Source of the DNA: Enterovibrio gelatinilyticus
GTDB taxonomy: Bacteria; Pseudomonadota; Gammaproteobacteria; Enterobacterales; Vibrionaceae
Assembly: GCF_028683095.1 (NCBI RefSeq)
Contig: NZ_JAJUBC010000004.1
Coordinates: 124,001 to 188,000 of the forward strand
Length of the DNA stretch: 64,000 nucleotides
Direction of reading: 5' to 3'
This document shows, one piece after another, positions 28,539 through 36,939 of this stretch; position 1 is the stretch's first letter, and the number at the start of each line of letters is the position of its first letter. The notes under the pieces are model-generated. The model saw only the letters and a program-made list of their open reading frames with translations, made no database searches and had not been told where the DNA came from. Made by a program: the position numbers and the translations under genes.

Positions 28539-29300
28539 ATGACCCCCACCCAATTAGCCAAACAGCCCGCATCTGGAGCCAGTTATTTTTTGCGCGGTTT
28601 TTCGTTGGCATTTACACCCGGCGTTCGTCGCTTTGTGATTATTCCACTCTTAGTTAACTTACTGCTAATGGGAACATTGATTGGTGTGGTGCTCTCTCAA
28701 CTCAGTGACTGGATAAACGAGTGGCTCGCTTATCTACCCGACATGCTGAGTTGGCTTTCTTACTTACTGTGGCCGCTACTCGCCATTGCCGCGCTTGTTA
28801 TCTGTTCATATTTTTTTAGTACCGTTGCCAACTGGATTGCCGCCCCCTTCAACGGGCTTCTTGCTGAGCACTTAGAAGCCAAGCTGACAGGAAAGCGTCC
28901 TCCCGATGACGGACTTTCCGATGTGATTAAGGATCTGCCTCGTGTGTTTAAACGAGAGTGGCAAAAACTTTGGTACTACCTGCCTAAAGCTCTCGGTTTG
29001 CTGCTCCTAATGTGGATACCTGTTGTGGGTCAAACACTAGGGCCTGTACTGTGGTTCTTATTTAGTGCGTGGATGATGGGGATTCAATACTGCGACTATC
29101 CATTCGACAATCACCGCGTGTCATTTCAAAACATGAAAGCGACCTTGCGTGAACAAAAAGGCGCAACAATGAGCTTTGGCGCATTAGTCATGGTGTTCAC
29201 CATGACACCTATCCTAAATCTATTCGTGATGCCAGCTGCAGTATGTGGCGCTACCGCTATGTGGGTAGATAAATATCGCGACCAGCTAGCGCGCTATTAA
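28539..29300 (+). CDS. cysZ: Sulfate transporter CysZ
   Basis: Inner-membrane protein for sulfate uptake in cysteine synthesis. 253 residues with several membrane segments ([52 protein letters not shown]) and the conserved [23 protein letters not shown] stands ahead of the ATG. In other vibrios cysK follows directly; here a whole prophage lies between them. Confidence 0.94.
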   Translation: MTPTQLAKQPASGASYFLRGFSLAFTPGVRRFVIIPLLVNLLLMGTLIGVVLSQLSDWINEWLAYLPDMLSWLSYLLWPLLAIAALVICSYFFSTVANWIAAPFNGLLAEHLEAKLTGKRPPDDGLSDVIKDLPRVFKREWQKLWYYLPKALGLLLLMWIPVVGQTLGPVLWFLFSAWMMGIQYCDYPFDNHRVSFQNMKATLREQKGATMSFGALVMVFTMTPILNLFVMPAAVCGATAMWVDKYRDQLARY

Positions 29301-29341
29301 ACACTCTTTACCAACGTCAAGGTAAACCCATTAATGTGCAT

Positions 29342-29375
29342 TATGTTGGCGTTCATTGTGATGAACGCCAACATA
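29342..29375. repeat. Perfect 15-bp hairpin after cysZ
   Basis: TATGTTGGCGTTCAT and its exact complement, separated by TGTG, 41 bp after the cysZ stop. No T-run follows. It may be the cysZ transcript end; it is on the host side of the prophage boundary. Confidence 0.6.
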
Positions 29376-29437
29376 GCAAGGCATTTTGACCATGAATTCG
29401 ATCTTTTTTGAGAACTTCATCTGAAACCAAATCGATA

Positions 29438-29453
29438 ACAATAAGATATAACT
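29438..29453. repeat. attL core
   Basis: ACAATAAGATATAACT, repeated exactly at 62494-62509. Sequence to its left is host DNA after cysZ; to its right come integrase-arm-like repeats. It is the left crossover site of the prophage. Confidence 0.85.
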
Positions 29454-29511
29454 CACCACCAACCATCAAACCAAATTAATTCAGTAACTTACATCAATCA
29501 AAAAATCATAG

Positions 29512-29530
29512 TGGCGGCAAAGTGGCGGCA
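29512..29530. repeat. Left arm-type integrase repeats
   Basis: Two TGGCGGCA units 11 bp apart (29512-29519, 29523-29530), 58 bp inside attL. The same pair, in the same orientation and spacing, recurs at 62386-62404 beside attR, with a third copy at 62373-62380. This fits arm-type binding sites of a P2-like integrase. Confidence 0.65.
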
Positions 29531-30125
29531 GATAGGCACAAAAAAACCCGCATAGGCGGGCTTTGGTGTTCTGTCTTTCCAGCGTCATTTTAATTGTCAT
29601 CCACCTGACGGCAATCTTTAGGTTATCTAAAAAATTATAAGTAAGTGGATTTTGCAGGGCGATTCTATCACGCACTTTTTGCTGTGTCTTTTTTGCAATT
29701 TTGTTTTTGTGCTGCTTTTGCTGTTCGTGCCAGTGCTGGCGCGGGTTCGTCGCCTACCTTGCTGATCGTCCATGTGATCATTAGATCTTTTAAAAACATG
29801 ACGTAAAACAACCACACTCTTTTATTTTCAACCACTTACACCAATCAACACACCACCACCTTGATCATTAAAACTGAAAAACAGTGAAAAAAAGCGCATT
29901 TATTGAAATTCTTGATTCGCGCCTAAGCCCCAGTAGCGGCGCGGGTTGGCGGTTTATTTTTGCGGAAACCAAAACTGAAAAAAAAATGAGATCGCGAACC
30001 CCGCGGGAGGGGAGGAGGAGTGCGGTTTACGTGGCGTAGGCGTTCACGTGTGTGGATTACGTGGCGTCTGTTTGGCGCGTGGTGATTCGCTTGGTGTTGT
30101 TGTGGTTGCGTGGCGTGGATATAAG
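29531..30125. other. Non-coding left end of prophage, possible cos region
   Basis: About 600 bp with no convincing gene. A terminator facing left (minus strand GCCCG-type stem with seven Ts) is at 29540-29562. From about 29985 the DNA turns GC- and G-rich (CCCCGCGGGAGGGGAGGAGG) and carries the repeats TTACGTGGCGT at 30027-30037 and 30057-30067 and TTGCGTGGCGT at 30106-30116. In HP1-type phages the cohesive-end site lies between the tail genes and attP, so this is where cos would be expected; the exact cut site is not recognisable. Confidence 0.4.
29540..29562 (-). terminator. Leftward terminator near attL
   Basis: Minus strand GCCCGCCTATGCGGG followed by TTTTTTT. It would stop leftward phage transcription from reaching the host side. 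Confidence 0.8.
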
Positions 30126-30150
30126 AAAGCGCCCCGTGGCGGGGCGCTTA
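30126..30150 (-). terminator. Terminator of the late tail operon
   Basis: AAGCGCCCC/GGGGCGCTT, a 9-bp GC-rich stem 30 bp after the last leftward gene, followed on the minus strand by TTTCTTAT. Confidence 0.75.
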
Positions 30151-30180
30151 GGTGGCTTGCTTTACGTGGTTGCTTTGCGG

Positions 30181-30378
30181 TTATTTGATCGGCCAGTTGC
30201 CTGCGCTGCTTCCGCTTGATACTGCGGCTTGTGCGTTGGATGTGATTTCATCTACCACGGCGTTTGCTATGGCTTCGGCCATCTTGGCGACGAATGCGTG
30301 TTCACCCTCTGTGGTGAAGCCTTGGCCTTTTAGTTCGGTGATTATCTTTCCTTTCAAACTGCTTTTGCTGAGTGCCAT
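30181..30378 (-). CDS. Small phage protein, end of late operon
   Basis: A 65-residue protein of unknown function. It starts MALSKSSLKGKIITELKGQG and ends in a serine/glycine-rich tail. Its ATG overlaps the stop of the spike gene. Being last in the tail operon it is probably a minor virion or assembly protein; no motif is recognised. Confidence 0.6.
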   Translation of the reverse strand: MALSKSSLKGKIITELKGQGFTTEGEHAFVAKMAEAIANAVVDEITSNAQAAVSSGSSAGNWPIK

Positions 30379-31073
30379 TATTTACCCGCCGTTACTGTTG
30401 ATGAACCGTCGCCGTGTGGCAATCCGGTGAAGTGACAAATGCACTCTTTGGTGATCACGCCTGTGCCGCCGTTCATCATGATGATGTCTGCATCTTCAGT
30501 GATTTTCTTGGCGGTGGTTGCTTTGGTCTCGCCCACTGTTTCGGTGTGGTTGCCTGTGATTTCTGCCACTCGGTTTTCTAGCACTTTGATTTTTTGCGTT
30601 AGGCATTCGAGTGTGTCGGTTTGGTCTGTCTTGCGCTCGAAGTTCCCTTTGTCGTCTACCAGTTGGTAAACGCCTTCGCGGTGCTGGTATCGGCTTTCGC
30701 CTGCGTTGATGGCGGGCAGCTTGAAGCCGAGGCCAAGCACGGTGCGAATGAATGGCTTGTCTGGTTGGCCGCGCACAAAGGCCACTTCGACGATTGCGCC
30801 AATGGCGGGCGGTTCGAGCCTTCCCGCGTGTTCGCCAATACCTGGTACTGGCAGTGGCACTGCTTGAAAGACCGGCACGTCTTTTCTTTCGACCATGTTG
30901 CCGTCTAGCAAGTGAATGTCTGCGGCGTAATGCGGGTAAAAGCGTTCGCTCAGTTCCCCGCCTTTCGGCAGTTCTGGCAGGGCGACGACTTTGGCGAGGT
31001 GTGGCAAATGCCAATCGCCTGTGAGTTCTGGGAACAGGCGAAGCACGATGCGTTTGATTGTTTTTACGTCCAT
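30378..31073 (-). CDS. Baseplate spike protein (gpV-like)
   Basis: A 231-residue protein, start at ATG 31073 (MDVKTIKRIVLRLFPELTGD), overlapping the previous gene by 10 bp. The segment GAIVEVAFVRGQPDKPFIRTVLG is the OB-fold signature of gpV/gp5-type central spikes, and the C-terminal part (VLENRVAEITGNHTETVGET) has the repetitive pattern of a trimeric beta-helix needle. It would pierce the outer membrane during tail contraction. Confidence 0.75.
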   Translation of the reverse strand: MDVKTIKRIVLRLFPELTGDWHLPHLAKVVALPELPKGGELSERFYPHYAADIHLLDGNMVERKDVPVFQAVPLPVPGIGEHAGRLEPPAIGAIVEVAFVRGQPDKPFIRTVLGLGFKLPAINAGESRYQHREGVYQLVDDKGNFERKTDQTDTLECLTQKIKVLENRVAEITGNHTETVGETKATTAKKITEDADIIMMNGGTGVITKECICHFTGLPHGDGSSTVTAGK

Positions 31074-31741
31074 GAGATCACGCTCTCTGTTCCTTTGTGT
31101 TCGACGGTTGCCAGCCTGCGGCCATTGACTAAAACACCCGGCTTGAAATGCGGGGAGCATGGCACGGTAACGGTGCGTTGTGATTGGTGCGGGTTGGTGA
31201 TGTTAGAAGGCACGGAAACGGGTTTGCCTGCCCAGAAGCTGTCGCCCCAACTTCCCACGTATATTTTGCCGTCGCCTTGTTGTTGCCACATGTAATCGCG
31301 GATGCCGAACGCGGGGCCAAGTTCGTCTAACACGCGGTAGCCGTTGCCTACGGAATAGAAACAGGGGATCGCGCTTTTGGCGTATGCCTTATCTGGTACG
31401 ACAAATTGCAGGCCCGTTTGTTGGGTGATGTTGCTGAGTATCTGCATCAATGTTGGGTGGCGCATTACTACGCTGATTGGGTGATACAAGACGGCTGCAG
31501 TTTCACGGCAAAACACGGTAACAAATCCAGTGTTGGCAGGTGATACGCGTTCGATGTAGCCCGTAAACACGCGGCGCAATGAATCGCCAAAGCCTAATTC
31601 GACGGCCACCATTTGGTTTGGTTCGGCATCGCCTTTGATGGTGAGTTGTGCTCGCCCCGGTGCGTTCTCGGTAAACGTCAGCGAATGAGCGCTGACGTGT
31701 TGAAGTTTGTTGCCGATATAGAATTGAATATTGAACTTCAT
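31064..31741 (-). CDS. Baseplate hub-like protein (gpD position)
   Basis: A 225-residue protein without obvious enzymatic motifs. The N-terminal beta-rich part (MKFNIQFYIGNKLQHVSAHS; VFTGYIERVSPANTGFVTV) and the place before the spike gene fit a hub protein of the gpD/gp27 type, which joins the tube to the spike. It overlaps both neighbours, showing tight translational coupling. The call is by fold-like pattern and position. Confidence 0.55.
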   Translation of the reverse strand: MKFNIQFYIGNKLQHVSAHSLTFTENAPGRAQLTIKGDAEPNQMVAVELGFGDSLRRVFTGYIERVSPANTGFVTVFCRETAAVLYHPISVVMRHPTLMQILSNITQQTGLQFVVPDKAYAKSAIPCFYSVGNGYRVLDELGPAFGIRDYMWQQQGDGKIYVGSWGDSFWAGKPVSVPSNITNPHQSQRTVTVPCSPHFKPGVLVNGRRLATVEHKGTESVISWT

Positions 31742-32277
31742 GCGAGTGCGTCATCCAATTGTTTCAGGTATGCCATTACGCCTGTCAGTTCCACTTCGGT
31801 TTCTGGCGGTACGTCGTCAGAAGCGGTTGGCGGTGCGGTCGGTGTTTCCACGCCGCTGGCTTTTTGCTGGGCGGCAGGTTTGGCGGGTTCTCGCTTCTCT
31901 GCTCGCTCGGCCACGCTCAGGTGTTCGACCAATTCGAAAGTGACTAGCCATTGGCGCAACTGGGCGTCTTCTTGCGCGTTGATGCTGCCTTGGAATTTCA
32001 CTTGGCTGATTTTGAGCGCGTCAGCCGTGTGGTTGATGATTATGTGTACCTTTCGTGCGCCTTTCTCTTTTTCGCCTGCCATGGTGTAGATGCGGTTAAG
32101 CTCTGGCGCTTGGTTAAAGGGTAAGGTGCCTGTAATGGCAAGCACCTTGGCTTTGTCGCCCGTTTCGGCTTGGTCGGTGGCGGCAGAACTGCCGGACATG
32201 TCTTGTCCGGCGAGTTGCTGACGTGCTGTGACCTTTAAGCCCTTTAGGGGGATTCTAGTGGCGGATAGGGTTAGCAT
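31738..32277 (-). CDS. Baseplate-complex protein of unknown role
   Basis: A 179-residue protein. The N-terminal 110 residues are beta-rich (VLAITGTLPFNQAPELNRIY), then comes a low-complexity proline/alanine linker and a C-terminal amphipathic helix (ELTGVMAYLKQLDDALA). It sits between the tail fibre and the hub gene. A structural role in the baseplate is likely from position; the family is not recognised with certainty. Confidence 0.55.
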   Translation of the reverse strand: MLTLSATRIPLKGLKVTARQQLAGQDMSGSSAATDQAETGDKAKVLAITGTLPFNQAPELNRIYTMAGEKEKGARKVHIIINHTADALKISQVKFQGSINAQEDAQLRQWLVTFELVEHLSVAERAEKREPAKPAAQQKASGVETPTAPPTASDDVPPETEVELTGVMAYLKQLDDALA

Positions 32278-32282
32278 TTAGT

Positions 32283-34802
32283 TTACACCGCATCCAGCGT
32301 TTGGACTTCTACAACAAACACTCCAGCCCCATTCCAATCCGCTGTTGTTGAAACTACAACAAAATAATTATCATGATCTGGATCACTAAAGTTAATTGTT
32401 CCGGTAAAGTCAATCGACGTATCCAAGTCTCGGCTAGCATCGATAATCACATCCATCCCTCTTAACTTATTGCCAATAGTATTTTTCACGACGGAAAATG
32501 TCGCGCTCCCTTCGGTCGCCCTAACCCCGCCTCTTTGACTGACAGTTATTTTGTAAAACTTGCTGGATTTCGGCAATCTCACAAGATCGACCAAGTTTAG
32601 GTACTTCAAACCAACTAGATTCAAGTTTGGAGTTGGATTTTCGATAATCCATACATGCGTTGACACTTTGCCATTTGGCTCAAAGAAAACGCGCCCCATG
32701 TCACCAGACATTATATTTGCCACATTGGTACCGAAGTAACATGCAATGTGGCTGTCTGTGTTGTTTACTTTTGGAAACTTAAACGCGTTCTCGCTAATGA
32801 CTTCAAAGAATTCATCTCTCGCAATCACACCACCAGAAACCACCTCTACGCCGCTCTTTGTTTCTTGGTGACGGTTTCGCTCAAGAAGCAGCTGTGAACC
32901 TGCTGATACATTCAAAAACACATCTGCTTCTCCATTATCTTCAAACCATGTATCAGAAACCACGCAACTAGGATCAACAGCAACATGATAAGAGACACCG
33001 TATCGACCATTCAGCGTGATGTCTGAATTTGATGAAATCGACAACTTCTGCACATTCATGTTTACATAACAGCCATCTAGGCGGTTGCGGTGAAAATTAA
33101 CTTTCTCCAATTTCATATTATTTAATGTGTATGGACGTTGAAGCGCCAAAGCATGGCGGCAACGAGACACCTCAACTCGTCGGAATAGCGCCGATTCACC
33201 CGCAGATGCGCCAACAACGTTTATACCTTCTAACCCAGTTTCAAAAAGAGATAAGTTCTCAAGAGTGGCTATTGTTGAACCGTCCCCCATCACCAACAAA
33301 TTTTTAGACGAATCGTTGATGTCGTCAGGGTTGTAATTTCCATTAATGCGAAAATCGCTCAACGATACACGATTTGCTGCCAACTCTGCTGCGTCTTCTT
33401 TACCGTTGTATTGAATACCAACGCCAATAAACTTATCTGAATTTCCATTCCACTGACCGCGGCCACTACCTTTAACCACCGCGCCGTTATAATTAAAAGT
33501 CACTTTTCCTGTTGTCGGATAAAGCTTATCAAATACAAATTGAACTGAATTGCTACCGCACCAGTCAAGCGCCGCATTGATAGCAGGCGCATTATTCAAT
33601 TTAACAATAGATGCACCCCAGCCCGATGGGTTCCCTGCTTTTCGCAATACTAATGTCGCTTCAGTTACAAACTCAAAACTTCCGTCTGTTGTAGTTACGA
33701 CAATGCTATCAAAATCGGAATTCGACACGTCAGTTATGGTTCTTCTGGATTTAGAAAAATCATTGTGAAAACCTTTATAAAGCTTTACTGAACCGTTTTT
33801 AATTCTCAGAACGTTAACACCGCACTCAACGAAATCACGCATTTTCCCGAGTTCCAAATATGAATCCGGCTCATTAGGATAAATCGCCGATTCAGCAATT
33901 TGTTCTGCAACTGCGTTTGACATGGTGCGGGGGAGTAACGACATCTCCCCCTCCGGCCTCAAATCAACCACCGCCCCATCGGCCAACACCTCCGCAATCT
34001 TACAAACAAAGTGCGGCACGTCGCGGTTGCCTTGGGTTTGGGTGTAGTCGTCCAGTTCGTCGGGGGAAACGACTAATTGAAACTCGGTGTATTGTGCGCC
34101 GCTTGGGGTGCCTTCGCGCCAGCCGTCGAGGTAAACGAACGTTGGTTTGGCGGTGATGTTTAGCGAACGCTCGAATTCCATTTCAACGGGGCGGCCTGAA
34201 ATGTAGCCACTGCCAGCAGCCACTTTGTAGCTGTTTGCGGTTGCGCCTTTCGTTACCAGAAAACCGTCTTCAACAAACCAATCTTTGCCATTCAGATCGC
34301 GGTTCATCTTCGCGCTGTCGTCGTCCATCTTCACCATGCGCGGTTCGGCGTTGTACTGCCATGATTCCGCGTTCACCGTGATGTTGGTGATTTCGGCAAT
34401 GTCCTTGTACTCAAGCACAAGGTTTCGCACCATGGTGTTGCCTGCAACGCCCGGTTGGTCTGCGGTTTTTGGTGTGAGTGCGTGGTGGTCAATCGTTACC
34501 AACACATCGAACTCAGAGCAATATGCGCCCGTCCAGTTAAATTGGAATGGGCCAACATGACTTGCCAAGGTGCTGGTATAAATCACCGAGTCTTCCGACA
34601 AACGGCCACGGGTATCAATCGCGCTTTCATGCACGATAAATTCGACGGGAACGCCGTCACTTGGTTGTGGCAAATCGGGGCGATTTGGCACGTTGGCGAA
34701 AATCAGTTTGTCGATCACCAACGGTTGCTCATTGGCGTTCAAGGTTGCCAGCAGGCCTTTACCCGCAGCGGTTAAAATCTTTGAGTCGGTCATGTTAGTC
34801 AT
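32283..34802 (-). CDS. Tail fibre / tailspike with beta-helix C-terminus
   Basis: Receptor-binding protein of 839 residues. The first 170 residues match the conserved phage tail-fibre N-terminal domain (ILTAAGKGLLATLNANEQPL; VYTSTLASHVGPFQFNWTGAY) that fixes the fibre to the baseplate. From about residue 330 the chain looks like a right-handed parallel beta-helix of the pectate-lyase/tailspike type (repeated short N-rich turns such as SSNSDITLNGRYGVSY). The DNA for this second part has visibly lower G+C than the N-terminal part, suggesting that the receptor module was exchanged. Confidence 0.8.
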   Translation of the reverse strand: MTNMTDSKILTAAGKGLLATLNANEQPLVIDKLIFANVPNRPDLPQPSDGVPVEFIVHESAIDTRGRLSEDSVIYTSTLASHVGPFQFNWTGAYCSEFDVLVTIDHHALTPKTADQPGVAGNTMVRNLVLEYKDIAEITNITVNAESWQYNAEPRMVKMDDDSAKMNRDLNGKDWFVEDGFLVTKGATANSYKVAAGSGYISGRPVEMEFERSLNITAKPTFVYLDGWREGTPSGAQYTEFQLVVSPDELDDYTQTQGNRDVPHFVCKIAEVLADGAVVDLRPEGEMSLLPRTMSNAVAEQIAESAIYPNEPDSYLELGKMRDFVECGVNVLRIKNGSVKLYKGFHNDFSKSRRTITDVSNSDFDSIVVTTTDGSFEFVTEATLVLRKAGNPSGWGASIVKLNNAPAINAALDWCGSNSVQFVFDKLYPTTGKVTFNYNGAVVKGSGRGQWNGNSDKFIGVGIQYNGKEDAAELAANRVSLSDFRINGNYNPDDINDSSKNLLVMGDGSTIATLENLSLFETGLEGINVVGASAGESALFRRVEVSRCRHALALQRPYTLNNMKLEKVNFHRNRLDGCYVNMNVQKLSISSNSDITLNGRYGVSYHVAVDPSCVVSDTWFEDNGEADVFLNVSAGSQLLLERNRHQETKSGVEVVSGGVIARDEFFEVISENAFKFPKVNNTDSHIACYFGTNVANIMSGDMGRVFFEPNGKVSTHVWIIENPTPNLNLVGLKYLNLVDLVRLPKSSKFYKITVSQRGGVRATEGSATFSVVKNTIGNKLRGMDVIIDASRDLDTSIDFTGTINFSDPDHDNYFVVVSTTADWNGAGVFVVEVQTLDAV

Positions 34803-34804
34803 TC

Positions 34805-35416
34805 TTAATTCCTCAAGCCAAAAACGTTCGCTTGGTAGTAATCACATTCAAGATTGAGCGGGCGCGGTATCGCTCCCACGTTTAAACGGGTGGTGACGCG
34901 TGAAACGGTTTGCTCACTGTCAAAAGTCTGTGTTCTTGCTGCCACTGGCAGTTCCAAATAACTGGTGTACTGATAGCGCCTACATGTGCGCCCGTATTGC
35001 CTGATCACCGTGTCGAGCAGGTCGGGCACTTCGGACAAATCGCCGTCGCGAATCTGCAAGCTGATCACGTCCCAATCGACGCCCGTTAAGCGCTCGTCTT
35101 GCGTGATGTGCGGATAACCCAGCGTTGCAAACATTTCTTCCCAGCCTGCCACGCTGCCGCCATCGCGGGCGAAGCCATACGCGTGGGCTACGCGGATTCT
35201 AAAAAGCGCCTCTGGCTCTTGGCCTAAGCGTTTCACGTCTCGCTCCCACGCCATTAAATTCACAATGCCGATGGGCGCAGTTAGCGGATCATGTTTTTCA
35301 AGTGGCAGCCTTAATGCCGCTTCGATGTGGGCCCAGAAGTTGCGTATTGCGCGGGCGAACGTCGCCAGCTCGCCGCGTCCCATCCAATACTTGAACTTAA
35401 TGTCAGGCATCTTCAT
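34805..35416 (-). CDS. Baseplate protein I
   Basis: 203-residue P2 gpI-type baseplate protein. It contains FWAHIEAALRLPLEKHDPLT, LMAWERDVKRLGQEPEALFR and RVAHAYGFARDGGSVAGW, the conserved helical blocks of tail protein I. It lies between gpJ and the tail fibre as in P2. Confidence 0.8.
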   Translation of the reverse strand: MKMPDIKFKYWMGRGELATFARAIRNFWAHIEAALRLPLEKHDPLTAPIGIVNLMAWERDVKRLGQEPEALFRIRVAHAYGFARDGGSVAGWEEMFATLGYPHITQDERLTGVDWDVISLQIRDGDLSEVPDLLDTVIRQYGRTCRRYQYTSYLELPVAARTQTFDSEQTVSRVTTRLNVGAIPRPLNLECDYYQANVFGLRN

Positions 35417-35419
35417 GTG

Positions 35420-36604
35420 TTAGCCCTGCATTGCGACGGTGAGTGAAGACAAACGCGGAATGGTCAGATTGCTTTCAATGTCTGACTGTTCGAATTCCAG
35501 CGAATCAATGCCTGCAAACTGCGCGTGAAGTTCTTGCCCCAAGCGCGAAAAGCTAAAGCGGCCAATCGGAGTGGTGCGCGTAGCGGGGAAATCGCTGTTC
35601 TCACGAAACGCCGCACGAATGAAGTTCTCCACACTGATCGCCAGCGCTGCGCGTTCGTCAGGGGTAAGCGCCACTTTCGGCCATACCTTCACGCTGATAG
35701 CGTGTTGCGTGCTTGGCATTGCCATCACGAGCAAATCATCGCCGTGACCGTGTTGGCCGTTGTCTTTGATGTGCTGGTTCAACATTGTGATCATGTCTGC
35801 CGACGGTTCGCCCGTGTCTAACAAGATCAGCGCGTTCGCCGTGCCGGGGCCACGTGGTGCGTTATGTTCGAAATAAATGTTGTCGTCTTGAATGCCTGCT
35901 TTTTCCATCAGCAACGAACGGTAAGCCGCATCAATGTGCCATTTCGCAACAGCAGACCACTGGTTGCGCACACGCAGGCGCAAATCATCGTCGCTTTCTT
36001 CGTCTGCGCCGTTTTCTACTAGCCAATCGTCTTCATTGGTGGCCGCCGCAATGCCCGAAATCACCACGGGCAACACATGAAAGTAACCGCCGCCGAGGTT
36101 GTAACCTGCGCCCGCGTGTTCCGCTTCCACACACACGGCCACCGTGGTGTCGTTTTCTTCCATCGTGGTGTCGGCCAACACCTTCACGCGGTAGATTTTG
36201 CCGTTGATGGCTTCCGTTTGAATCCACGTGTCTTTCGGAATAATCAACGCAGGGCCTTTCACTGCCGCACGTTGAAACAAAACTTTGCCCTTGGCTTTGC
36301 TGGCTTCTTTGCGAAGAACACGACACGCCCACGCCAACAAATCTAAATACTTGCCCTTGGCCGTTGCCAAAAACATGTTCGGCATGATGAAGGTGACGAG
36401 CAAAGTGTTAATCAGCCACAAGGTGCAGGTGATCACCGCGCCTTCCATCAAACGCCAGAACGGGGAAAAACGGCTGTCGTTATTAATCTCGCAGCCTTCT
36501 TTTTGCATCTCCGCTTTCAGCAGCTTGCGCACGCTTTCTGCATCATTTGGAATACCGGCATCTTTTACGATTTGCGCATAGTCAGGCTTTGGAATGTCGG
36601 CCAT
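35420..36604 (-). CDS. Baseplate protein J
   Basis: 394-residue baseplate wedge protein of the gpJ/Mu gp47 family. Conserved elements include LDLLAWACRVLRKEASKAKG, the AGAGYNLGGG motif and ESDDDLRLRVRNQWSAVAKW in the middle. It forms the baseplate periphery to which the fibres attach. Its start overlaps the stop of the gene before it. Confidence 0.9.
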   Translation of the reverse strand: MADIPKPDYAQIVKDAGIPNDAESVRKLLKAEMQKEGCEINNDSRFSPFWRLMEGAVITCTLWLINTLLVTFIMPNMFLATAKGKYLDLLAWACRVLRKEASKAKGKVLFQRAAVKGPALIIPKDTWIQTEAINGKIYRVKVLADTTMEENDTTVAVCVEAEHAGAGYNLGGGYFHVLPVVISGIAAATNEDDWLVENGADEESDDDLRLRVRNQWSAVAKWHIDAAYRSLLMEKAGIQDDNIYFEHNAPRGPGTANALILLDTGEPSADMITMLNQHIKDNGQHGHGDDLLVMAMPSTQHAISVKVWPKVALTPDERAALAISVENFIRAAFRENSDFPATRTTPIGRFSFSRLGQELHAQFAGIDSLEFEQSDIESNLTIPRLSSLTVAMQG

Positions 36605-36939
36605 CAGTTCGTCACCTCTTTCACTTCAAATTGCAGATCACCAAATTCACGGGTTTTCGCGAATATCCAAATGTTGCCCAGCGTGGGTTCTTCCAGCGTG
36701 ACCGTGCCCGGTACCAATCGCGTTTCTTCTTCCACCAAGAGTTCGATTTGTTTTTTCAGGTCGGCGCGGCCATCACGGCTTTTTTCGCCAATCAAGGCCA
36801 CGGACAAACCGCTTTCGATAATCGCGTGCTTAATGTCTTGGGCGATCACTGCACTGTCTTGAATCAGCACCGGATTGCGGCCTGCGTCTAGCACCACGTC
36901 GCCGTTCTCGATCAGAATGTCTTGATAGATGTAATTCAC
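36604..36939 (-). CDS. Baseplate wedge-like protein (DUF2590)
   Basis: 111-residue protein in the place of P2 gpW (gp25-like wedge). The pattern ILIENGDVVLDAGRNPVLI, QDIKHAIIESGLSVALIGE and a C-terminal GDLQFEVKEV agrees with the DUF2590 group found before gpJ in K139-like phages. A lysozyme-like role is not suggested. Confidence 0.7.
   Translation of the reverse strand: MNYIYQDILIENGDVVLDAGRNPVLIQDSAVIAQDIKHAIIESGLSVALIGEKSRDGRADLKKQIELLVEEETRLVPGTVTLEEPTLGNIWIFAKTREFGDLQFEVKEVTN

Noticed and set aside
29627-29815. Short leftward open frames (62 codons, and another of 37 codons at 29668-29781) near attL
   Set aside because: Basic, repetitive products without ribosome site or a recognisable domain; more likely non-coding DNA.
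30020-30180. Possible CRISPR array in the GTGGCG repeats
   Set aside because: Repeats are only 11 bp, irregularly spaced and without spacers of constant length; no cas gene is present.
30496-31295. Long open frames opposite or out of frame with the spike and hub genes
   Set aside because: They are shadows of GC-rich coding DNA, with arginine-rich, low-complexity products and no ribosome sites.
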